Assembly: GCA_963978905.1 (NCBI GenBank)
Contig: OZ022260.1
Span: 37,961,326 to 38,025,325, forward strand
DNA length: 64,000 nt
Direction of reading: 5' to 3'
Source: Trichostrongylus colubriformis
Lineage: Eukaryota > Nematoda > Chromadorea > Rhabditida > Trichostrongylidae
Shown: positions 11,182 to 22,138 of the stretch, piece after piece
How positions within the stretch are numbered: position 1 is the first letter of the stretch
Layout of the letters: the number at the start of each line of letters is the position of its first letter
Position numbers and translations under genes: made by a program
Notes under the pieces: model-generated
What the model saw: the letters and a program-made list of their open reading frames with translations, nothing else
Database searches by the model: none
What the model was told of the DNA's origin: nothing

Positions 11182-14100
11182 ATGGATAAGCGCGATCATA
11201 ATCGTAATAATTACCATAATTTCAATGGCTATGGACGACCACACTTTTATTTTCCACCTCCTCATGCCGGTGTAAGTTTTTTGATGCTCTACAATTAAAT
11301 TTTTCCATTTGACCTTTCTTGCAGGTTCCCTACGCTCTCTATTCCATTTTAATAATATTTGCTTTCGCAATGAGGGGGGGGGGGGGCATTCTACTGTTGC
11401 CTTTATTTTTACCTAAGTGTAGAAGAGGAAAGGCCATTCCTCAGTCCACTAAGACTTAATCAAAAATATATGCCTTAGTGTGCAGATTGACCCTTCAGAG
11501 ATCTTTTCAAGCCGCTTGGAGCGCCTTTTTTACAAGATGCCCTCCCCCCCCCCCAATCGCGATAGCTGCATTATAGTTTGACATTTCCTGAAATTTATTC
11601 AGAATAATCAGAAGGAGGATAATAACAAAAGATTTCAGACGTTTGGAAACAATGGCCCAATAGCCTCTCAACAAAACGATGCCAATTTCAATTACAGAAA
11701 ACACTGGAACGCGGTAAGTTTCATTATTAACAAGTTTTGTAAATTTAGAATTTTTGAAATAATTTCATTTGAATAATTTGGTCTTTTGGATGCTACTTAG
11801 ACGACTGGATGTGCGAAGAAAGGCGCGCAGCTTTTGGAAATTGAACAGAAGGTGGACACAATACATGAATATTGAGCGTGCGGTCGCGGCGCGGTGAGCA
11901 TGCCTAATGCGAGGTCCACCTTTAAGGGGACATTGCCACAGTGGTTGAATATTGTGTGTAGGTGCGATATTAGCTATTACTAGGACGCGTAAGATAGGGA
12001 AAATTTGACCCCATCGCGACCGTACGCTCCATCTTTACCTGTTACGCGCACCCGGAGCTGCTAGTGAACAACAGCGATGCAAAAAAAATAGAAATCACAA
12101 AACAGTTGCATGCAAGAAGAAGAAGAAGAATAGAAAAAGAAAAATAGCGCTAAACGAAAGCAAAAGCGAGTTATAATCAGTGCTACGAAATATTCGATCT
12201 TTGAATACTTTTGAAATCAACTTGAGCATTTGAACTTATTCCATTATTTTTTGATCACTGATTATGGCTGACATCTGTAGGAGATCGTGGTTAACATCAT
12301 GTAGATGGCCAACAACAGCTTTTCAGTCACAATTACCACATCAGCAAATGCGATACGGACCTAAAGAAGATGCTCAGTTACGAGATGATCTCCGAAGAAC
12401 TAGGCGCCGGCTGAGTGAGATGGGACGAAGGATTCATGAGTTTGAGGTTTCTTTATACACTTTTTCAACTTTCGAGGATGGGAGCCTCAGATCCTTGGAA
12501 GTGTGACGAGTGATTCGCTGAGTGGGGTCAGATCACCTATGAGTGGGTTCGCCTTTAGAGATGATTGATTTATTGATTTCAAATGCTTAGCTTGTAGTTG
12601 GTCTCCTTCTGTTCGAGATAAAGACCAAACAGCGAAGATATAGATATGTGAAGTCAGATATACAATATGGCTAGCTCTATACAATTCAAATGAGGTGCTA
12701 ATGTAGTTGCAGAGGGCACTCCATTGTGCTTGGCGTCCGGCGCTATTTTGCCTTGATTTGTGGCATAAGTCTGAATTCGGGAAGGTGGATGCCCTACCCT
12801 TTTCAAGTGAGACGTCAAACATGCATTAAGTGTACAAACTGATGATTGTTGAACGGTTTCGAGTGAAGGACGACAGCGCGACAGTGGGTGCCCCCTCCCC
12901 GAAATACACTAGCACCTTAAATAATTAGGTTTCCACTTCGTCTATCAGGTTTTTCTGTTTCGAATAAAAGCAAGAAAGGATGTACAGAATTGGTGGGGTC
13001 CGTTCATTGTAACAGTCCTTATTATAAGTTTTTTGAGAATTTCATCGTCCCCGCAGTGAATTGCCCACCATGCAACGCTGGTGACATTTCCTGGGGTGTA
13101 GGTTGAGACACACGAATTCTGACCTCAGCCTGCGACCCTGTGACATAGGTTTATCAGACACTTTGTTATCGGGAATTCCATCGTTCTTACGTTAAAGTGA
13201 ATTCCGGTATCCATGACTGGGTGATGCTACTGTGATGTAATACTTAAGGAAGGTAAATTTTCAAATTGAAAAACAACTAAAGTAAACCCTTCCATGCCTT
13301 AGAGAAAATCCCATTTGTTTGAGTGACATTTCACACCTACTTGTCATTTCGGTATTCGTACAATGGTCCACTCTCTTTCCAAGTATCTCCGGAGAAAGTG
13401 TTACAGAGAATACCTAAAAGAAACAGGCATGGCTACCAGGTGACCTGGTGGCCCCACTGTCCGTGTGTCCCAACCGTTACCCCATTTCCTGTGGGAACAC
13501 TTGCAAGGTCGAGGTTTCACTGCCGCAGTTATACCATGCGTACAGTTTGCGGTTTCTTTGAAGCTCTGGTACCGGACGAATCCGCGATTCCGATGTAACG
13601 AGAATCGCCAATCATTCAAAATTACTTGCAAGCCATTTTTATTTTTATGTGGTTTCTGTACGCTCTGTCTTTAGGGGTTATTAAGGTGTTATATAAATTG
13701 AAATGTCACAAAAATAACGTAATATTGAGATATTTTGTACACAGATATACATAAGAACAATAAGCCAATCATTTTGTGTAATCTCGAAAAAAAACTGTTT
13801 TTGGAAGCCCCGTAAGGTCGGGACATGGTGGATAAGGCTGCAATGTCCAAGTATCGTTCTTACTGTAACTGTCCCTAAGTTCGAGAAAGTTAACCTAGGC
13901 TAAAGTATTCTAGGGACTGAAAGCGGGTGATCAAAAGAATAAAAATAAAATAAAATGAGAAGGTGTGAGCCTTAAAACGATTGATTCAGAATCAGCTATG
14001 TCAAGGCAATAAGTGGCAACCTCCAGGTGCAAGACGGCCATTTGATGTACAAGTAAGATATCTTGATTTCGAATTTCATTTTTTCTTTTACCCTCTTCAT

Positions 14101-15565
14101 ATCTGCCCTTCTTGATTAATTTTCATTCAGCTTTCATTTCTATTTTTATTCGGTTTGAAAACGCTCATCAAAGTAATACTGTATTGGAATTTCACAGGGA
14201 CAATCGAGTAATCAATCACAGATCAACCCAGAAGCACTCAAAGAGCCGGATGTGCATTCATGGCTGGCACAACAGGTAATAAACGGTTATCTGGGGAGTA
14301 CCATTGGATTCATTGAGTTTCATAGTTGTATCCCACTTTTGGATTTTGTAACCTAATAATTCAGCGCGAAAATTGCGAACTATGGAATCAAAATATCTCT
14401 TTGAAGGAAAGCCTGCGTAATGTTGGACAAGAGAACAATGCCCTGAGGGAGATGTGTCGTCAAAAAGAGGTTCTGCAACGCTTTATATTTTTTATATGTT
14501 AAAAGCATTTTTATGTAAAACGCTATGGCTTGAATAATTTATGGTAAATTTTAGGTGAATATCTCCATATTAGAGAAGAAGACGTCAGATTTGAAAGCTG
14601 AACTGAAATCTTTCAACGATTTCCAACAGGATTTGCATCGAGTATCAAAAGCTTTCGATACAAAGCCTGAAGCGGTAAAAATTCCATGATTATTCCGAAG
14701 TGATTCGGGTGTCAGTAAGAAAGAATGTCGCGCCACACACTTTATCTTGATCGTGAATGCATCTGACATACTTGGGGCTCATTTCGAGTGCTCGCGAGAC
14801 CAACTCTGCGTGTGTGCCAGCTCTTCGGAACAAGTCAAGCCTTAGAAATGAACCATCTGAATAATGGAATTTTGGCTTGGGATAGAATTGAACCATTGGC
14901 TGGTACTATATTACCCCAACGTCTCTGCAATGTTCAGATTGCGCGAGTTAGGCAAAAGGAAAATATACGTATCGATCAAGCGATAAGGCGATCAGACGAA
15001 TAATTCGCCTGATCATTGCGTATATTATCCTTTTAGCCTGATCGCCTGTTCGCTCGATCGATTTATATCTTATTAATTTTGCCCAGTCGCCTAATCGCCA
15101 GATCGCCTAAAAAGTAGGTGCGCTCGCGAACTCTGAACACTGCTAACTACTTAGCTACATCTATACACCTCTTAAGATCAACGAGACTAACGGCTTCACT
15201 ACTCTCTCTCTTTCTGAGAAGACAAGAAAGTAGAAAGCTATGTGGGCCTTATCCAGTTTATAAACATTTTTCTCTCAGGATACATCATGAATGGGGCGAA
15301 CTTGAGAATTATGCGGTGTTTTTCTTGAAGCACCTTTCAGGTTTATTGGGGGTATAGATTTCGTTTTCCAAGTACTTATAACCATGAAACCCAATGCGCG
15401 TATAAATACTCCCACGACTTTGTGTGGAGGTGAAATGCGTGGCGCATCATACAGGCTGCGGTCCTATAGCTAAACATTTCTCGTATTAATTTTACTAAAT
15501 TATAGCCCCAAACTGTTCAGGAAGACGATATGGAATCGTTCAAATGCACTTGTGGGCAGTGTTAA
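11182..15565 (+). CDS. Unrecognised Asn/Gln-rich coiled-coil protein, 8 exons
   Basis: Exons 11182-11271, 11603-11713, 12327-12446, 13990-14052, 14198-14275, 14365-14469, 14555-14674 and 15506-15565 join to 747 nt (248 aa, stop TAA). All seven introns are phase 0. The N-terminus is rich in Asn, His, Tyr and Pro (MDKRDHNRNNYHNFNGYG, then FYFPPPHAG). A basic helical exon follows (LRDDLRRTRRRLSEMGRRIH), then two coiled-coil exons (VGQENNALREM; ILEKKTSDLKAELKSF). The C-terminus is acidic and then Cys-containing (CTCGQC). A strong acceptor at 11324 could add an exon (VPYALYS...), but I found no donor that keeps frame, so it is left out. Family unknown; the exon style matches the gene at 5166-7004, so the two may be old paralogues. 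Confidence 0.72.
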
Positions 15566-15695
15566 TGATAAAATCTGATCCACCTAACCTTCATTTTCCT
15601 GATCTGCATTGTAAATTTTCACTTTTATAAACTTGTTGTACATTCTTTTGTGAATAAGATTTTAGGTCTTGTTTGACCGTATTGTGATTTGTGTC

Positions 15696-15701
15696 AATAA
15701 A
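15696..15701 (+). promoter_or_regulatory. Polyadenylation signal AATAAA
   Basis: AATAAA, 131 nt after the TAA of the gene ending at 15565. Confidence 0.6.
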
Positions 15702-17870
15702 TATGTAATGTTGTCAGCAGTGCTTTGCTTCATCTGGTATACGCCATGCATTCACTTTGAGAACTGTCAAGACACTTGAGTGGTTTCCTGAAATATCCTT
15801 AATCTAATGGTATCACCTGAAATCTCTGATGGGATATTTTTCTCTCATTGCAAGCCTATAGCTCCTGTTCTGTGGAAGGAAGCTCCTATTTTAGCACATT
15901 CTCTGATGAGGTTACATCATCCCCACCATGCCTTTTTATGGGACCTCCCTGAGAACATTAGAACAATTTCAGTATCATCCATGATGCGAGACATTTGAAA
16001 GCTACTTGTTCCATACACCGCCTAGCTATATGCGCAAATTTTTAGATACGAGGAAAAGGTAGTGGACGAGAGGGATAGCTCACAAGGGCGTACGAAACCT
16101 GTAAATCGCTGGGGTCCACCCTTCCGTATGGGCTCCGCCCACTTTCAATTGAGTCAGCATAACTGCGGTGCTCGCTTATTATGCTTTTCTCCAATGGAAT
16201 ATCTGTTTATATTGCTCCTTATATATTACAAGTACCTTTAATGCATTTTATTTATATTTCGAACCACATTCCAGTACTGGAGGCCAATTTCACACAATTT
16301 TTTCGGAAATCACCGAATACCGCCAAGCAACTAGAACTCATAAGAGGAATGATGAACATTGCTTGGATTTGATCATATAAATTATGAGAATGTAACTGAT
16401 TCACGTCAGGACATTCTCGTCCTAATACTGAACAACCTGAGCAGCTACGTTCTCTGATCTGAGGTTTATTAAGAAATCGTATCGTGGAGACCACTCTAGG
16501 AATGTAACGTGATCCCAGGCATTGTGAAGGTTTATTTCATTCTTTCGTCCACAATTAGACGTATATAGTGGTCGGCTAGCAATGCAACAAAACAAATAAA
16601 GAGACCAACAATTAGGTAAACGCCTATAGTATCGCCACGCCAGCCAGCGGTCAGTGTTTGGCAGCTGTTCGGCTCAGAAGCTCAGTGCCATCTCCCAGTA
16701 GAGGTTTGTCTAGAATTTTTTGATAATCTGATTTGGCTTGTTTCAGACCTCTGGGATCTAATAATTCTTCCACGGGATGACAACTATTGTAAAACTACTC
16801 AAAATTCGAAATTTTTTTCATCACAGTGCACTGCAATGATAGAAAAAGGATATTGTAGGATATTGTTGTCTGCCCCGTGCCTGACGTCAACATAAATATG
16901 TAGCGAACAATTTGAAACTTCGAAATTTATTTGAAAACTTCGAAAAAGCTCACGCAAGTTGACGTTATGAGGAGGTCATGGGGATTTGAGCATAATAGGT
17001 AATCTGCGGGCGTCATATGCTTTTTTTCTGGACTGGGAAGTAGAACTTTTATGCTGTCGAATACTTTATGGGTTACCATTTTGCTGAATAAGACCGATGA
17101 ATCTAAGATTTTGAACCCGTTAAATTTTGGAGTAACCGGAAAACATGATAAAAATGGAATTCCATAGTTACCGTCGCTGACAAAAATGGCCATCTACAAG
17201 ACTTTTAATCCAGTAAAGGCATGGGGACGATTATGATATCATGAGGTAATCCGAACTAATTCGCCTTTTGTAACCTGACGCGGACACCGTTCAGTGCGTT
17301 GAGAAAGGACCTCACTGCACAGTTTTGGTTAGGTAGTCATGTTGAAACCTTGTGATGGACAAATACGGGATATATAGCGATGAGTAGACTTGCGACCGCT
17401 TAGGATTCGTACTACTTATCTAGAACTACGTCATTTAGTCGCGGTGGCGGACTAGGAGTAAACCTTTAAAGGAGACCAGTGATAAGTTCATTTATGAAGA
17501 CCGAGCACATATGTCCCCAGGGAGTGGTTTAACGCTTGACCGCCTGCCAAAACCTGGACTTTGATCGAAGATCGTGAAAGCCCTCAAGTTCGCTCGGAAA
17601 AGGCAATAGTTCACATGGAGCCGTTATTCCATCAGTTCATATGGAATAATTTGATGCTCATCGCCTAGTCACGAAGGAGGGAGAAATCAGGTGCCAGTTA
17701 TCAATGACAGCAGCTGAAATGAAACGGTCAAAGTCGAGCTGTTAGGAGTCAAGCGCTTGTAACTATGCACTTGCCACTTTCATCAGGGTATGCTGCAACA
17801 GAAGCCCATCGGTAGAAAGGTTAAAGTTTTGGCGCTAATTAATCTCTTTTGTGGGATGCTCCTCGCATTC

Positions 17871-17954
17871 TACAGTTAGTGCCGTAAGAGTGTTAAAAAT
17901 CGCGCGAAAACGCGTTTTCGCGCGATTTTTAACACTCTTACGGCACTAACTGTA
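17871..17954. repeat. Perfect 84-bp palindrome with TA/CAGT ends
   Basis: The 42 bases 17871-17912 are the exact reverse complement of 17913-17954, with no loop; the centre is AAAACGCGTTTT. The outer ends read TACAGTTAGTGCCG and CGGCACTAACTGTA, that is CAGT termini flanked by TA, as in Tc1-type elements. It may be two terminal repeats joined with no interior. Confidence 0.9.
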
Positions 17955-17989
17955 GTTCCATGTAGAATCAAGGTGGCAGGTGAATGCGC

Positions 17990-18155
17990 ATCGGGATATA
18001 TAATGACTCGTGGGGCCAGCTGGTTTTACAGACGAGGCTGGTACAAATTCGCCTGTCTCGGAGGTATAGAAGGCTTGGATGGCCGCAGGCGTTGATACGG
18101 GATAACATGAAAGTGAGAGTGCGCACCACTTGTCACTACACTACCTGCGCCCAAA
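17990..18155 (-). repeat. tRNA-derived SINE, minus strand
   Basis: On the minus strand the head reads GTGTAGTGACAAGTGGTGCG, followed by CTTTCATGTTATCCCGTATC and the shared body (ACAGGCGAATTTGTACCAGC). It belongs to the same family as the copies at 36416, 48966, 55228 and 61078, where A- and B-box-like promoters are clearer. Confidence 0.65.
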
Positions 18156-19052
18156 CCTGTCGGAACCCTTATTCTTCCTGGAAGAATTAGGACTTTGTGG
18201 AATTGTTTGTAGGGAAGACTCGAAAGCCGAAGGAAGGCCTGAACGTCATCGCTCATTTTATCATCGCCTTAGCGTCTGATAATAAGCCGACTTACATCCT
18301 TCATGTATCTTCTAAAACAGCTTCCCAGCTCAGAATTTCCTGGGAACTCTTCTACCCAACCTCCTGAGTTAGAGTGTTTTTTGCTCGATGCTCACGCTTG
18401 GGGTGCTGGGTGCTGCTGACCAGTGGACGAAAATTTTCTGGCTCAATTGTCCCAGACGAGAGTGTTGTGTTTCTATAGCGACCTCATGTCAACTCTTTTG
18501 CCCTTCGATGTGGTCAACTGGTTGTCTGCGTGGTGGCAGGCACCAACCCAATCTCCGAGTAGCCACCGCCGCGGCTTGCTTCATCAGTGTCTCCTTGATT
18601 GCTTCGCACTAGGATTATCGTAATTACACCTGCTTCCTGGTGAAATGCATAGTTTAGCAGTTGACCATATGACATATTGTACTCCACTACATCACATTTC
18701 ATTGTCTTGAAATATTGCGACTCCTTCGTCAATTAGATTCTTGAGACTTCCCAAATCTCCAAGTGCTTGTTCAGAGCAATTTTCTTAGGTATTCTTAGGT
18801 AGTTCCTTTTGAAATTAGCTGCTTCCAGAAGATTCTCGTTGACCATGATCCGTCATCTTATGATAGGAGGCATTTGAACCAAATTTTTAATCTGAGCATT
18901 AACTTTTAATGCAAGTTTGGTGCATTATCTTGTCTGAGCAGTTTTTTGACAAATGCTGACCCTTATTTTATATTTACTTTCTGTTTTTCCGTTTGCGAAA
19001 TGTTTGCTTCGCTATTCCAACTCTCAAATCTCAGAGAAGCCTCAGAATTGTT

Positions 19053-19098
19053 CCTTATTTATTTATTTATTTATTTGTTTACTTATTTATTTATTTAA
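19053..19098. repeat. (TTTA)n microsatellite
   Basis: Imperfect run of TTTA units with a few substitutions. Confidence 0.85.
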
Positions 19099-20636
19099 TT
19101 GCACATCACGATGTGCACGAGCATATGTTTGTTTCGCGAGAACAAAGCTTATAGGATCAACCGAAACGAGGTGGATCAAATGGGAAAGAGGCTCTCCAAT
19201 TTCCCAAACAGTAGTTAGCGGCCTTAATAAGCCCCTCTTCAATCTCATCTCAGTTATCAATTTCGCAGGACTTAAGGTGTTGTGTAGTTATGTGTTAAGA
19301 ACTTTTGGGCTTACAATTAGCATATCTTGAACAATTTCATCGTAGGATTTTTTTGCCAACCTACTAAAAGGAGCGACGTTTTTTCTTTTCAATTGACATC
19401 AGTTCAAAACTATCTATCACATAGCTATGGAAAAAACGAAGATCTACGATAGCTAAACAAGATCTTCTCTGATGTTTTTTCGACGAAAAATAGCTTTTTG
19501 AACTCATCTTTTTGAAGCCATCTTACTCTTTCTCCACCTTCAGTTGCATGATTCCAACGTTTCCGCAACTGCCTTGAGAATTCCTAGACTCAGATTACTC
19601 TGAAAATACATTCAAAAATTGTTAGAAGATGTCGAGTTAAGGGAAATTCCGTCGGCCTCTGTTGAGTCTTGAACTAGCTCTTAATGCCTTCCGAAGTGTT
19701 ACTGCTAATCCATGCACCAGTGTGTATCGTTAGTACAAAACATCGCAACGCTTCGTGCGGTTACGTGCGAGCTGGAGCACCGTATATTGGGATCTAGATC
19801 TCCTTAAGCATTATTTTAGGTGTTTTCGCTACAGGACCTGATTATACAGTTACGCCTCAGCTTGCACACAGAACGTTGCACACTGTATGGTGCGTTGCAA
19901 AATTCGATTCTTACGGTATAACCACCGCGCAACTCCTCTGTTCCACATCTCGATACCGATTTTTATCAAGCGACTTATCACTCTATACGTATTATATAAA
20001 TGCTGATGCAGCATTTCCAAACCGTGTGCAGGATCAGCAGGCTTTAACAGGATCACGCAAACCTGGCTGAGAATCAATTGTGTAGCTCACCCGTATCCAA
20101 AATATATTAGTGACTTTCACTGTTCGTTTTCAATCTTTTGAAAATGAAAATTAAACAGTCACCGGCAATCCTTGATATTTGAAAAATTAATTTTCAGCGA
20201 AATTCCTCGCCCACATTCCTTCGCTAACATGTCCAAAGTAAGCTGACTAGTAAAGAGGTATTGTCTCCGCTGCATAGGTATGCCATATGGCGGCTAGCTT
20301 TGCTGACCAGCTGCGCTTAATTTGCGGCTCTTGTGCCAAGCGGCTGCAATCGCTTGATATTCCCACACTCAGGATTATCCCTTAACAAGGCGCTATTTAT
20401 TCTCGTTGAAAGGTATAATTCCAGAGCATAGCGCTATTGGTTACTGCGGGGTGGCGAGGTGGGGCCAGAAATTTTATTTTATTGCTTGAGAATTCTGAAT
20501 TTAGATTGTAGAGTTGTCAAAGTGACGGTCACAAACTTCTCTTCTGAAGGGCTTTCCCACGAGCACAGGCTCAGTGACAAAACGGATCACCTTAGTATGA
20601 AGGTTTTTTTTGATTGACCACAATGAGTTTCACCTA

Positions 20637-20850
20637 TTAGATTGGTGCATAACTAATGCAGCTTTTTATTGTTGCTTTATTTTGCTGTGAAGATTTACGT
20701 TTTGAAAACTACCAAATGGAAAGCATTCCTTAATTGCGATCGTGATAACGCTCCCAAATAATTATTTAAACACGTTTTTATTAAAATTTATTATTGTTTT
20801 TGCCAAATAAAACTGTTGAAAAAGCCGCGTTAATTACGCACTTGAAGTGA
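20637..20850. repeat. Mariner-type MITE, copy 1
   Basis: Starts TTAGATTGGTGCATAACTAA after a TA dinucleotide and ends with the degenerate complement (GCGTTAATTACGCACTTG). The interior matches the copy at 26557-26769 over most of its length (CAAATAATT..AACACGTTTTT; TTGTTTTTGCCAAATAAA). Non-coding deletion derivative of a mariner element. Confidence 0.8.
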
Positions 20851-21247
20851 ATTACGGATTACGACATTACACCCAAGATTATTACCTCATGTTCGTATGT
20901 TTAACTAAGCCACTAATACAGTTCAATACTGAAACACATGAAAATTCATGAGCCTTCATATGCGAGAGCAGCATGCCTCTGACAGTTTATAACCTTTAGT
21001 GAACAATTAGTGAGTTGAGGTCGTCGTTTGTAGTGCTGAATCGTTTTTGGAAGGTAAATCACAGTTTGATCTTTTTTCTGAATTTATTCAGACGCTGGAG
21101 AGCAGGTGGTGAATGTCAGGTAGCGCGCACCCCCAATTGCATGCTGCAGGGATCGGGTGTGTACTCTTATGTCAGGATTATCGCACGACGACGAGCGGCG
21201 TACGACGCAGTGTGTGCGAGCTGTGCGCGTCGCGGTTGCTGGGTCTT

Positions 21248-21340
21248 AGGCCGCTTCCATACTTTGCGCACCGACGCCGTCACGCGCGTGCCTGCGTCAC
21301 GCGCGTGCCGGCGTCGGTGCGCAAAGTATGGAAGCGGCCT
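21248..21340. repeat. 93-bp GC-rich inverted repeat
   Basis: AGGCCGCTTCCATACTTTGC at the left end is exactly inverted at the right end, with arms of about 32 bp and a CACGCGCGTG-rich centre. The ends resemble those of the GC-rich MITE family (TTCATACTTTGCG), so this may be its most reduced form. Confidence 0.8.
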
Positions 21341-21499
21341 TAGAACGATTATACGCTAATGCTAGGGCGCGATACGCAGTTGACTTGTAATCGCTCCGGA
21401 ACCCAACAACATGGCGCATTTAGCTCGTCCGCCTTGCTTCGCTTGCGACATGCCGCGGTGCGACAAACCTGACATAAGGGTACACACCCGCAGGGATCA

Positions 21500-21690
21500 A
21501 ATCAGATCAGCCAACCCTTCTATCCCTGCGGGGTAGCTGAACTGGTACCAAAGTCGTCTGATGAAGTAAAAACACTGATACATCAGCTGGTCCCCTCAAG
21601 TCATTGCATAGCCAAATCGCATCCACCTGCCACCACGACTCTGAATGGAAGAAGTGCGTGGTGCGTTCCACGGAAAGGTATATGTAGTTA
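21500..21690 (+). repeat. SINE body fragment
   Basis: Shares GGGGTAGCTGAACTGGTACC and TCCACCTGCCACCACGA with the SINE at 36416-36660. The tRNA-like head is degraded or absent. Confidence 0.6.
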
Positions 21691-22138
21691 AGTTCGAGAT
21701 TTTTATACTTCAAATGCAAACGAGGAGAAGGGCCGGAAGAGTGCTTCTCTCGCCTCACTTGGGTGACCTGCCTGATTTACGAGTTCAATTAAGTCGAAAT
21801 ATGCGAAGGTATGTACTACCGTAAGGTTTTTGAAAGGCATAATCACTGTCTGCTAATCACGTGCTCATTAGCTCAACTAGCCAATATCCTGATTTTTCCT
21901 TTGGACAGCTACGCATCAGTCGAGGGAAATGCGACAAAAATATCGATAGAAATACACATTTCCCCTGATTTTCTCTCATAAGTAACTCATCCACCACCAC
22001 TCTCCTTTATGCTGTCGTACTCAATGTCCACACGTTTAATCCCTATCATGAGTCGTTTATGCCGTCGTACTGTTGAGAATCGATTGTAATGCTACATACT
22101 TCCTTCTTTTCATTCATTATTATCACCCTAATTTAGAT

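Larger units (their letters stand above)
15566..22138. other. Intergenic, repeat-rich
   Basis: No confident exons. Holds a perfect 84-bp palindrome (17871-17954), a reverse-oriented SINE (17990-18155), a TTTA microsatellite (19053-19098), a mariner MITE (20637-20850), a GC-rich inverted repeat (21248-21340) and a SINE 3' part (21500-21690). Open frames at 16181-16372 (+) and 16927-17193 (-) have no recognisable domain and no fitting splice sites. An upstream exon of the DEG/ENaC gene, carrying its cytoplasmic N-terminus, may hide here. Confidence 0.45.

Noticed and set aside
16927..17193. 88-codon minus-strand frame
   Set aside because: Reads plausibly as protein but matches no family I know and has no partner exons; not enough to call a gene.
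17570..17655. Possible DEG/ENaC upstream exon with Ser-His-Gly (SSHGAVIPS)
   Set aside because: The frame has a stop just upstream, the donor is poor (gttcat) and the phase to 22137 is not convincing.
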